From Xanthomonas sp. DAR 34887 (GTDB lineage: Bacteria > Pseudomonadota > Gammaproteobacteria > Xanthomonadales > Xanthomonadaceae): a stretch of 64,000 bases of DNA. The stretch spans positions 4,317,001 through 4,381,000 of the forward strand of contig NZ_CP162490.1 in the NCBI RefSeq assembly GCF_041245805.1, in the 5' to 3' direction. The position numbers and the translations under genes are program-made. The notes beneath the pieces are model-generated. The model did not search any database and was not told the origin of the DNA. It worked only from the letters and a program-made list of their open reading frames with translations. Positions 56,802-64,000 of this stretch are shown in pieces (positions within the stretch are counted from its first letter, which is position 1; each line of letters begins with the position of its first letter).

Positions 56802-57857
56802 CTACGCCGCCGTACCGATGCGCTCCAACCGATAGCTGCCGTCGAGCACGCCCTGTACCCAGCGCTGATTGCTCAGGTACCAATCAACCGTGATTTCGAT
56901 TCCCTGTTCGAAGCTGCATCGCGGCCGCCAACCCAACTCCTTCTTCAGCTTTGATGCATCGATCGCATAGCGCCGGTCGTGGCCGGGACGGTCGGCCACG
57001 TGGGTGATCTGGCTGGCGCGGGGCCTACCGTCAGCGCGCGGGCGACGCGCATCGAGCAGCGCGCAGATCGCCCGCACCACCTCGATGTTCTGTTTTTCGG
57101 CGTCGCCTCCGACGTTGTAGGTTTCGCCCACCCTGCCCTTGGCCAATACCACGCGGATCGCCTCGCAATGGTCGCCGACGAACAACCAGTCGCGCACCTG
57201 CTTGCCGTCGCCGTAGACCGGCAACGGTTCGCCGGCCAGCGCCTTGGCGATCACCAGCGGGATGAGCTTCTCCGGGAAATGGTACGGGCCGTAGTTGTTG
57301 GAGCAGTTGGTGGTCAGCACCGGCAGGCCGTAGGTGTGGTGGAACGCGCGCACCAAGTGGTCGGAAGCGGCCTTGGAGGCCGAGTACGGCGAATTGGGCG
57401 CGTACGGCGTGGTCTCGGAGAACTTGCCGGTCTCGCCCAGGGTGCCGTAGACCTCGTCGGTGGACACGTGCAGGAAACGGAACGCGGCGCGCGGCCCTTC
57501 CGGCAGCGACTTCCAGTGGTCGCGCACCGCTTCCAGCAGGCCAAGCGTGCCGACCACGTTGGTCTGGATGAACGCGCCGGGGCCGTCGATCGAGCGGTCC
57601 ACATGGCTCTCGGCGGCGAAATTCAGCACCGCGTCGGGCTGGTGCTCGCGCAGAAGTCGGGCTACCAGATCGCGATTGCCGATGTCGCCGTGAACGAAAA
57701 TGTGATTGCCATTGCCCTCCAGCGACGACAGTGTGGCGAGATTGCCGGCATAGGTCAGCGCATCCAGGTTGATCACCCGATGCCCCATCGCCACGGTAGC
57801 CAGTACGAAATTGCCGCCAATGAAACCAGCGCCGCCGGTCACGAGCCATGTCGCCAA
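56802..57857 (-). CDS. rmlB: dTDP-glucose 4,6-dehydratase RmlB
   Basis: 351 residues from TTG 57857, preceded by AGGAGA at a normal distance; no ATG is available at this point and the longer frame has no protein features. SDR: GGAGFIGGNF near residue 8, catalytic TDEVYG near 135, and YSASKAASD (Tyr/Lys about 161-165). Second step of dTDP-rhamnose synthesis and first gene of rmlB-A-C-D. Diverges from etfB. Confidence 0.95.
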   Translation of the reverse strand: MATWLVTGGAGFIGGNFVLATVAMGHRVINLDALTYAGNLATLSSLEGNGNHIFVHGDIGNRDLVARLLREHQPDAVLNFAAESHVDRSIDGPGAFIQTNVVGTLGLLEAVRDHWKSLPEGPRAAFRFLHVSTDEVYGTLGETGKFSETTPYAPNSPYSASKAASDHLVRAFHHTYGLPVLTTNCSNNYGPYHFPEKLIPLVIAKALAGEPLPVYGDGKQVRDWLFVGDHCEAIRVVLAKGRVGETYNVGGDAEKQNIEVVRAICALLDARRPRADGRPRASQITHVADRPGHDRRYAIDASKLKKELGWRPRCSFEQGIEITVDWYLSNQRWVQGVLDGSYRLERIGTAA

Positions 57858-58097
57858 TGCCCTGTCTCCTGAAAGTCTTTGATTGGTTTGGTCGAGGCGA
57901 ATGGCCGGCGCCCAACCGCAAAGGATAACCCTATGAAGCGAATGTGAGAGTCGGCGCCGGATCCCATTCAGCGCCATGTCGGCCACTTCCACCATACGCC
58001 CTCGCATGGTCCATCGCCGCCGGTTAGAATCCACCGACTGCCCCGCGCCAGCCGCCGCGGCCGGGCCTTCCCGCACTGCTGAAGGATCTCGTACAAG
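57858..58097. promoter_or_regulatory. Divergent promoter region rmlB / etfB
   Basis: 240 bp with no gene between two divergent operons; it must hold both promoters. No clean -35/-10 pair stands out by eye. Confidence 0.5.
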
Positions 58098-58844
58098 ATG
58101 AAAATCCTCGTCGCCTACAAGCGCGTGGTGGACTACAACGTCCGCATCCAGGTCAAGCCGGACGGCTCCGGCGTCGTGACCGAGGGCGTCAAGCTTTCCC
58201 CCAATCCGTTCGACGAAATCGCCCTGGAAGAGGCGTTGCGCCTGCGCGACGCCGGCATCGCGACCGAAGTGGTGGTGGTCACCCTGGCCCCGGCCGATGC
58301 CGCCGCGCACCTGCGCAATGGCCTGGCAATGGGCGCCAACCGCGCCATCCACGTGGTCACCGATGCCGCGATCCAGCCGCTGACCGCGGCCCGCGTGCTG
58401 CTCAAGCTGGTCGAGCAGGAGCAGCCGGATCTGGTGATCCTCGGCAAGCAGGCGATCGACGACGATGCCAACCAGACCGGGCAGATGCTGGCCACGCTGT
58501 GGGGCCGCCCGCAGGCGACCTTCGCCGGCAAGCTGGTGGTCGCCGACGGCAGGGCCACGGTGACCCGCGAAGTCGACGCCGGCCTGGAAACGCTGGAAGT
58601 GGACCTGCCGGCGGTGGTCACCACCGACCTGCGCCTGAACGAGCCGCGCTTCATCAAGCTGCCGGACATCATGAAGGCCAAGAGCAAGCCGCTGCAGACC
58701 CTGGCCTTCGCCGACCTGGGCGTGGAGTCCAACGACAGCCTCGCCACCACCCATTACGCGCCGCCGCCCAAGCGCAGCCGCGGCGTGATGGTCAAGGACG
58801 CCGCCGAACTGGTGGCCGCACTCAAGCAGAAGGGGTTGCTGTAA
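58098..58844 (+). CDS. etfB: Electron transfer flavoprotein beta subunit
   Basis: 248 residues, normal length. MKILVAYKRVVDYNVRI start and the signature LGKQAIDDDANQTGQML near residue 120. With EtfA carries electrons from acyl-CoA dehydrogenases to ETF-QO, whose gene lies at 44.7 kb. Stop TAA shares one base with the etfA ATG. Adjacent to rml genes, as in other Xanthomonas genomes. Confidence 0.96.
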   Translation: MKILVAYKRVVDYNVRIQVKPDGSGVVTEGVKLSPNPFDEIALEEALRLRDAGIATEVVVVTLAPADAAAHLRNGLAMGANRAIHVVTDAAIQPLTAARVLLKLVEQEQPDLVILGKQAIDDDANQTGQMLATLWGRPQATFAGKLVVADGRATVTREVDAGLETLEVDLPAVVTTDLRLNEPRFIKLPDIMKAKSKPLQTLAFADLGVESNDSLATTHYAPPPKRSRGVMVKDAAELVAALKQKGLL

Positions 58845-59812
58845 TGGCCAAGATCCTCGTCGTCGCCGAACACCTGAACGGCCAGCTCAACGCGGCCACC
58901 GCCAAGACCGTCAGCGCCGCGCAGGCGCTGTCGCCGGAAACCATCGACATCGTGGTGCTGGCCGCCGACCCGGCCGCCGTCGCCGCGCAGGCCGCGCAGA
59001 TCGCCGGCGTCGGCCGCGTGCTGACGGTCGCCAATCCGGCCAACGAACACGCCATCGCGCAGGTGCTGGGGCCGCAGATCGCGCAACTGGCGCAGGGCTA
59101 CAGCCACGTGTTCGGCCCGTCCACCACCTTCGGCAAGGATCTGATGCCGGTGGTCGCCGCGCTGCTCGGGGTCAACCAGATCTCCGACCTGATGGCGGTC
59201 GATGGCGACTACGCGTTCAAGCGTCCGATCTACGCCGGCAACGCCATCATCAGCGTGCAGGCACCGGCCGACCAGCCCGTGGTCGCCACCGTGCGCAGCG
59301 CCTCGTGGCCGGAAGCGGCCCGCTCCCGTGAAAGCGATAACGGCAGCGCGGCGATCGAAGCGGCGATCGAAGCGGCCAGCGTCAGCGCCACGCTGCCCAC
59401 CCACACCCGCTTCGTCGGCCTGGCCGCGGGCAAGTCCGACCGCCCCGACCTGCAGAGCGCCAAGCGCGTGGTCTCCGGCGGCCGCGGCGTGGGTTCGGCG
59501 GAGAATTTCCAGATCATCTACAAGCTGGCCGACAAGCTCGGCGCCGCGGTGGGCGCCTCGCGCGCGGCAGTGGACGCCGGCTACGTGCCCAACGAACTGC
59601 AAGTAGGCCAGACCGGCAAGATCATCGCCCCGGACCTGTACGTGGCCGTCGGCATCTCCGGCGCGATCCAGCACCTGACCGGCATCAAGGACGCCGGCAC
59701 CATCGTGGCGATCAACAAGGATCCAGAGTCGCCGATCTTCGAGATCGCCGATATCGGGCTGGTGGGTGACTTGTTCACCTTGTTGCCGGAACTGGAAGCG
59801 GCACTTGGTTGA
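58844..59812 (+). CDS. etfA: Electron transfer flavoprotein alpha subunit
   Basis: 322 residues from ATG 58844. C-terminal FAD-binding half with SGGRGVGS near 204, GASRAAVDAGY near 231, GQTGK and the signature YVAVGISGAIQHLTGIKDAG near 268. Forms the ETF heterodimer with EtfB. Translationally coupled to etfB. Confidence 0.97.
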   Translation: MAKILVVAEHLNGQLNAATAKTVSAAQALSPETIDIVVLAADPAAVAAQAAQIAGVGRVLTVANPANEHAIAQVLGPQIAQLAQGYSHVFGPSTTFGKDLMPVVAALLGVNQISDLMAVDGDYAFKRPIYAGNAIISVQAPADQPVVATVRSASWPEAARSRESDNGSAAIEAAIEAASVSATLPTHTRFVGLAAGKSDRPDLQSAKRVVSGGRGVGSAENFQIIYKLADKLGAAVGASRAAVDAGYVPNELQVGQTGKIIAPDLYVAVGISGAIQHLTGIKDAGTIVAINKDPESPIFEIADIGLVGDLFTLLPELEAALG

Positions 59813-59863
59813 CCGGCACACACCGCAACGGACGGCAGCTGGCGTCCGCGGAAGGAAAAATCT

Positions 59864-61294
59864 TTGAACGCTGAAACGCCAGCCCGTCCTCGGGCGCTCT
59901 GTGTTGACCTGGATGGCACGCTCCTGCTCAGCGACCTGCTTTACGAATCGTTCCTGAGCATGCTGTCCTCCCGCCCCTGGCTGCTGGTGTGCATCCCGCT
60001 ATGGCTGTTTCGCGGCAAAGCACACCTGAAGCGTAAGCTGGCCGCATTCGGAGTGGGGAGCGCTGCGGCGCTTCCCTACGATTCGCGGGTTTTGCAACTG
60101 CTACGCGAAGCCACGGACCGGCCGCGCGTACTGTGCACGGCCTCGGATGCGCAGCTGGTACATCCGATTGCTGAACACCTCAATCTATTTGATGAAGTAC
60201 ATTGCAGCGACGGACGAATAAATCTCGCGGGAAGCCGCAAGGCGCAGCTACTGCTTGAGCGTTTTGGCGAGAAGGGCTTTGATTACGTCGCCAACGACAT
60301 GGTCGATCTCCGCATCTGGAAACATGCCCATAGCGCGTGGGTGGTGAACGCAGGACCGACTGTCTCGAAAGCTGCCGCAAGGGTCTGTTCCGTCGAGGCA
60401 TACTGGCCACGCCACAGTAACAGCCCGTTGACTTGGCTGAAAGCCCTCCGCGTGCACCAGTGGCTGAAGAATTTGCTTGTCTTCGTTCCACTGCTGGCTA
60501 GCCACAGCTTTTCCCAGCTGGATGGCATTCTGACTTCCGCATTGGCCTTCACCGCTTTCGGCCTTTGCGCCTCCGGCGTTTACCTGCTGAATGATTTGTT
60601 AGACCTTGAATCGGATCGTGGGCATCCACGCAAGCGACGCCGTCCCTTTGCAGCAGGAGCCCTGGATTTGCGCGCAGGACTTCTTGCGGCGCCACTGCTA
60701 ACGTTTGCTGGACTGGCGACCGCCTGGCTAGCATCGCCAGCCTTCTTGGCCGTACTCGCAACGTATTACTTGCTGACGCTTGCCTATTCACTGAAACTGA
60801 AACAGATCGTCATCATAGATGTAGTGACGCTCGCTGCGCTGTATACGATCCGCATCATCGGCGGCGCAGCCGCCATCGGCGTGACGCCCTCATTCTGGCT
60901 GCTGGCGCTGTCGCTCTTCTTGTTCCTGAGCCTGGCCATGCTCAAGCGCTTTACCGAACTCCAGATGACCCTTGGAGCGGGGAAGTCAGTCCCCAGCGGC
61001 CGCGGCTATCACGTGGAGGATCTCTCGCTCGTTCAGTCCCTGGGAACGGCATCTGGATTGATGGCCGTGTTGGTCCTCTGCTTATACATCAACACGCCGG
61101 ACAGCCAGGCGCTATATAGCCACCCATTTTTCCTGTGGCTACTGTGCCCAATTCTTCTCTACTGGATCAGCCGAACATGGATGCTCGCGCACCGAGGCCT
61201 GATGCACGACGACCCCGTCGTTTTTGCAGTCAAGGATCGGGGCAGCCTGATCACAGTGTTGCTGGGGGCGGCCGCCGTCTTGGCAGCGATGTGA
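59864..61294 (+). CDS. HAD-domain / UbiA-type prenyltransferase fusion
   Basis: 476 residues from TTG 59864, with GGAAGGA upstream. Residues about 10-190 are a HAD-like phosphatase domain (DLDGTLL, TASDAQL, DYVANDMVDL). Residues about 195-476 are a UbiA-family membrane enzyme with about eight helices and the prenyl-diphosphate motif NDLLDLESD plus RRPFAAG. The combination recalls decaprenyl-phosphate phosphoribosyl transferases that make a polyprenyl-linked pentose; in a polysaccharide locus it may supply a lipid-linked sugar. Lower GC than its left neighbours, suggesting it belongs to the acquired LPS region. Confidence 0.8.
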   Translation: MNAETPARPRALCVDLDGTLLLSDLLYESFLSMLSSRPWLLVCIPLWLFRGKAHLKRKLAAFGVGSAAALPYDSRVLQLLREATDRPRVLCTASDAQLVHPIAEHLNLFDEVHCSDGRINLAGSRKAQLLLERFGEKGFDYVANDMVDLRIWKHAHSAWVVNAGPTVSKAAARVCSVEAYWPRHSNSPLTWLKALRVHQWLKNLLVFVPLLASHSFSQLDGILTSALAFTAFGLCASGVYLLNDLLDLESDRGHPRKRRRPFAAGALDLRAGLLAAPLLTFAGLATAWLASPAFLAVLATYYLLTLAYSLKLKQIVIIDVVTLAALYTIRIIGGAAAIGVTPSFWLLALSLFLFLSLAMLKRFTELQMTLGAGKSVPSGRGYHVEDLSLVQSLGTASGLMAVLVLCLYINTPDSQALYSHPFFLWLLCPILLYWISRTWMLAHRGLMHDDPVVFAVKDRGSLITVLLGAAAVLAAM

Positions 61295-61417
61295 TATGCG
61301 GGATCCAGAGCCATGCTCCGCCAGACCTGTGCCCCCGCATTTCATCCATGGAGCCTGCGTTTGCTGTCACGGAGAACGATTGCCTTAAGCAAAAACAACC
61401 AGAGCACCCGATACGTA

Positions 61418-62116
61418 CTAGAGAGGCTTTTGCAGCACGAGGATCGTTGACTCGCCACTCCCGGGTGGCAGCACGAGCCTTGCAAATACAAACTGAAACA
61501 ACGTCGGCCATCCCAGCAAAAACACTTCAGCGCGACCAAGCCTTTTCAGGATATAGGGAAAATCCCAAAGCCCGTCAGCAGCCTCCGCTACGCAGAAAAA
61601 ACCTGCTCTTTTGAATACTTCACGCCATTGCCGATGCGTTTTGAGATTGATATGGGTTGGATCCGTTAGGGCGATCCAGTCTGCGCCTTTTCGTCTTGCT
61701 GCGACGCCTCCCGCATCAGGAGTTACTACCAATGCTCGCCCCCCAGGTCGCAAAACGCGGAACCATTCGGCAAGTATCTCTTCAAGGGGCGCGTCCTCAA
61801 TGTGTTCAACCACATGAATAGAAACGATCCCGGAGAGGCTCGCGTCCCCAATCTCGCCAATGGAAGCGTGTATTGGAGCGCCTGTACGACGGGCAGCTTC
61901 CGCACGCGCCCAATCGCTAGCCTCGACGCCTGCCACCTTGAAGTGCCTGCGAAGATGATTCAGCAGAAACCCCGGTCCGCAGCCAAAATCCAACACGCTT
62001 CCGGAAGGAATGTACCGAAGCGCAAGCCGAGTAAAGAGACGCAGGGCGGGCCTGTCCCCGTTTTGCCCATTGCCATCGTAGTAAGCCTGCTGAAACAGCT
62101 CCGAACTGTCGTCCAT
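61418..62116 (-). CDS. SAM-dependent methyltransferase
   Basis: 232 residues. Class I Rossmann methyltransferase: motif I VLDFGCGPGFLLNHL near residues 41-55, acidic motif II GVEAS, and SIHVVEHIED before the HLVRVLRPGG-type strand (VLRPGGRALVVTP). Similar small methyltransferases in LPS loci methylate sugars; target unknown. Lower GC than the core genes. Convergent with the HAD-UbiA gene. Confidence 0.85.
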   Translation of the reverse strand: MDDSSELFQQAYYDGNGQNGDRPALRLFTRLALRYIPSGSVLDFGCGPGFLLNHLRRHFKVAGVEASDWARAEAARRTGAPIHASIGEIGDASLSGIVSIHVVEHIEDAPLEEILAEWFRVLRPGGRALVVTPDAGGVAARRKGADWIALTDPTHINLKTHRQWREVFKRAGFFCVAEAADGLWDFPYILKRLGRAEVFLLGWPTLFQFVFARLVLPPGSGESTILVLQKPL

Positions 62117-62959
62117 AGCATCCTCGCAAGAACTCTCTCAGGTCAATCTATCTCGAGCCGTAAGGCTTTATCGCCACGACCATCTCAATTCGCGCCGCTT
62201 CAAGCAGTTGCCTGACGCGACCGCGGACTCATGCCCCGCGGTTTTTGATCGAGCCGAAAGGCAGAACGACCGCGCGCAACTAGGCTCAGATGGCTCACTA
62301 GCCCAGAATCATGCATCGAACCAAGGCTTGACAGCACAAGCAGAGGATCAGAAAGCCACTCCAGGAACCACATAAAAGAACTTGAATCTGAAGAAGAGGA
62401 GCCCCTCAACCTAAGCAGTGCGTCATTATAAGTTCGCTTCTTCGAAGCAAGCTTTATGCGTCACTTCATCGCCGAGCGCGCCTTTCTCCGCCACATGGGA
62501 TTCATGGCAAAACGACAGCGCATGCCGGCGGCAATACGCGGTACAACAATCGCTACATGCCTCAGAAAGCCCCCCCCCCAACTGAGCCACCGCCCCAAGA
62601 TTCCAGTGCGTCGCGCCGACAGCCCCTAGTGTCATTTGCAAAGAGATGACTGCACTGACTCGACACTCATAAGCTCAAGGTAGTCGGGAAGCGCTGCACA
62701 AGCAAGTCAAAGCCCGCTTCCTTCTTTGCCCCCCCCCCAAAGGGAGCACTCAAAGCATCGTTCATGCGTCGCAACCGACACCGAATATGCGTCCACGCAG
62801 GCACTGCGCGGCCACACCAACGGCACATCACTTTTATCCCCGTCAAGACGCGGGATCGCCAGCGACATTACTTCCTCAACTACAGAGAACGCTGCAGCAC
62901 TCCCCGCACGCAATCTCGCATCCAGCACATACAACAAATTGATCAAGCAACGCCGGCTC
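62117..62959 (-). pseudogene. Probable decayed gene with two C10 tracts
   Basis: 843 bp between two minus-strand LPS genes with no intact gene, in lower-GC DNA. On the minus strand, an open frame starts at ATG 62973, overlapping the glycosyltransferase stop (ATGGGTGA), and runs to 62707. It breaks just after a run of ten G (62729-62738 on the plus strand as C). Frame pieces continue further on: one enters a second ten-G run (62570-62579), and from there another runs to an in-frame TGA near 62465, then stays open to about 62200. This suggests one coding unit broken by frameshifts at homopolymers. No family recognised; it could also be noncoding. Confidence 0.4.
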
Positions 62960-64000
62960 TCACCCATGCGTGGCGGACAATAGCATATCTTCTTGCAGCT
63001 CGAAAAATCGCCGCAATGGGTATGCATGCAACGTCTGATCGCGCACTTGAGCACGCGTACGGCTGCCGTGCTGAACAATCATGCGCTCCATAGCGTCGGC
63101 AAGCGCGCGTGCGTCCGAACGTGGCACCACCTCCCCATTTCCCGTATTCTGCACAATTGTGCGCACACCCGGCAGATCCGACGAGATAACTTGCGCGCCA
63201 CTGAGCATCGCCTCCAACTGCACCATGCCGAACGCCTCGTAGCGATTGACACTTGGCAGCACAAGGACATCCAGTTCAGCATAAAAGCGACGCAACTCAT
63301 CCTCGCTTACGCGGCCACGTACCTCGGCAGCAGAACCCAGCGCCTGGATGCTGCCATGGATGGAGTCCATGACACTCCCGCCCGCAACATTATGCGTGTC
63401 ACCCACGAGCACCAACCGCACCCTGTCGCCATATCGCCGATGCACATCAGCGAACGCGTCCAACAGTACTGGAAGTCCCTTTTCCGCAACAAATCGACCA
63501 ACAAAGCCGAACCTGAAGACACCGTCCGCAGCCGCTTCTGCGTCCAGAAACGGCATATCCTTCATCGGCGCCAGGACTTCATGCTGCTTGTAGCGCACTG
63601 CCTTCAGCCAATCTGATGATGCTGCATAGTCATGGGTGATAACCCCTACGTCTCGGGCCCGACGGGTCGCAAGCCAGCAAGAGAGCCGCGTCACCGTCAC
63701 CGCCAACTTATCCACTAGCCCACCAACGACCGCCATATCGCACTGGTAATTCACTACAAGTTTGCGTGACGGGACAAGAAGCGATAACACACCGGATTCA
63801 AGCATCGGCATATGCAGGTTGATTACATCATGATGCCGAGAAATCCTAATGAAATCAGCTATAAAGCGCCAACTGAGCACTCCTTTATGCAGGCGAGCAA
63901 ACACGGGAGAACGAATGACACGCACCCCACCCACTACCTGCTCGTTGGGCAGCGACGAATCGTGCTGCGTAGTAAGCACCGTCACGTCGTGACGCCCTGC
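62960..64000 (-). CDS. GT4-family glycosyltransferase (5' end outside window)
   Basis: At least 347 residues; the frame is open to the window edge with AGRHDVTVLTTQHD, the usual first-domain segment, so the true start lies beyond 64000. GT-B fold: acceptor part to about residue 165, then the donor domain with FGFVGRFVAEKGLPVLLDAF and the GT4 E-x7-E pattern in RYEAFGMVQLEAML. Retaining transferase that adds a sugar during O-antigen or similar assembly in the cytosol. First in a minus-strand run with the decayed region and the methyltransferase gene. Confidence 0.9.
   Translation of the reverse strand, partial: AGRHDVTVLTTQHDSSLPNEQVVGGVRVIRSPVFARLHKGVLSWRFIADFIRISRHHDVINLHMPMLESGVLSLLVPSRKLVVNYQCDMAVVGGLVDKLAVTVTRLSCWLATRRARDVGVITHDYAASSDWLKAVRYKQHEVLAPMKDMPFLDAEAAADGVFRFGFVGRFVAEKGLPVLLDAFADVHRRYGDRVRLVLVGDTHNVAGGSVMDSIHGSIQALGSAAEVRGRVSEDELRRFYAELDVLVLPSVNRYEAFGMVQLEAMLSGAQVISSDLPGVRTIVQNTGNGEVVPRSDARALADAMERMIVQHGSRTRAQVRDQTLHAYPLRRFFELQEDMLLSATHG

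Noticed and set aside
57858..58097. Possible riboswitch or regulatory RNA between rmlB and etfB
   Set aside because: No conserved motif or stable structure was visible by eye.
62707..62973. An intact small gene starting at 62973 (89 codons)
   Set aside because: It ends just after a ten-G run and has no recognisable family; kept only as part of a possible decayed gene.

Overview
The window is chromosomal DNA of a high-GC gammaproteobacterium of the Xanthomonadaceae, most likely a Xanthomonas. The evidence is the xps-type type II secretion genes, the xanA-xanB pair next to rmlDCAB and etfBA, a pectate lyase, an H-NS-like protein with a basic Pro/Gly/Lys tail, and dense families of short dispersed repeats. 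Most genes are ordinary core genes. The right end enters a lower-GC surface-polysaccharide (LPS) locus. I saw no tRNA, rRNA or CRISPR array.

Layout. 1-5.5 kb: the minus-strand type II secretion cluster gspE-F-G-H-I-J-K, cut by the window edge in gspK. 5.8-14.9 kb: a secreted subtilisin-like protease, then a 2328-residue trimeric autotransporter adhesin built from about 930-bp super-repeats. 15.7-22 kb: purL, dsbC-like and xerD. 22-25.3 kb: an RDD protein and the lptF-lptG-small membrane protein operon. 25.4-30.4 kb: pepA-holC-valS. 30.4-32.0 kb: a nest of REP sequences, a MITE-like insertion and an intact IS110-family element whose bridge RNA can be read. 32.1-38.6 kb: pectate lyase, rimI, a holD candidate, pssA, a DUF4124 protein, proS and an H-NS-like gene. 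38.7-43.7 kb: a ThrE/YjjP-type exporter and a Mla-type lipid transport operon. 44-51.4 kb: an AlkB-like gene, ETF-ubiquinone oxidoreductase, a three-part RgpF/HAD protein, a lipoprotein and a 3-oxoacid CoA-transferase. 51.5-64 kb: xanAB, rmlDCAB, etfBA, a HAD-UbiA fusion, a methyltransferase, a probably decayed gene with two C10 tracts, and a glycosyltransferase cut by the window end.

How parts fit together. GspE-K form the inner-membrane platform and pseudopilus that export folded periplasmic enzymes; the neighbouring protease and the pectate lyase have Sec signals and are plausible substrates. XanA/XanB make sugar-1-phosphates and GDP-mannose, and RmlABCD make dTDP-rhamnose, feeding the LPS and exopolysaccharide genes at the right end. 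LptF/G and the Mla operon maintain the outer membrane. HolC and the proposed HolD would be the chi-psi pair of DNA polymerase III.

The most notable observation is the IS110 element. It sits in a REP sequence at a CT core. Its left-end leader contains four guide segments in the order known for IS621, and each matches the actual target or the donor junction. A second theme is a dispersed element with inverted arms built on GGGATTN units. It lies between genes, and it also lies in frame inside purL (twice) and, as a one-armed form, inside valS.
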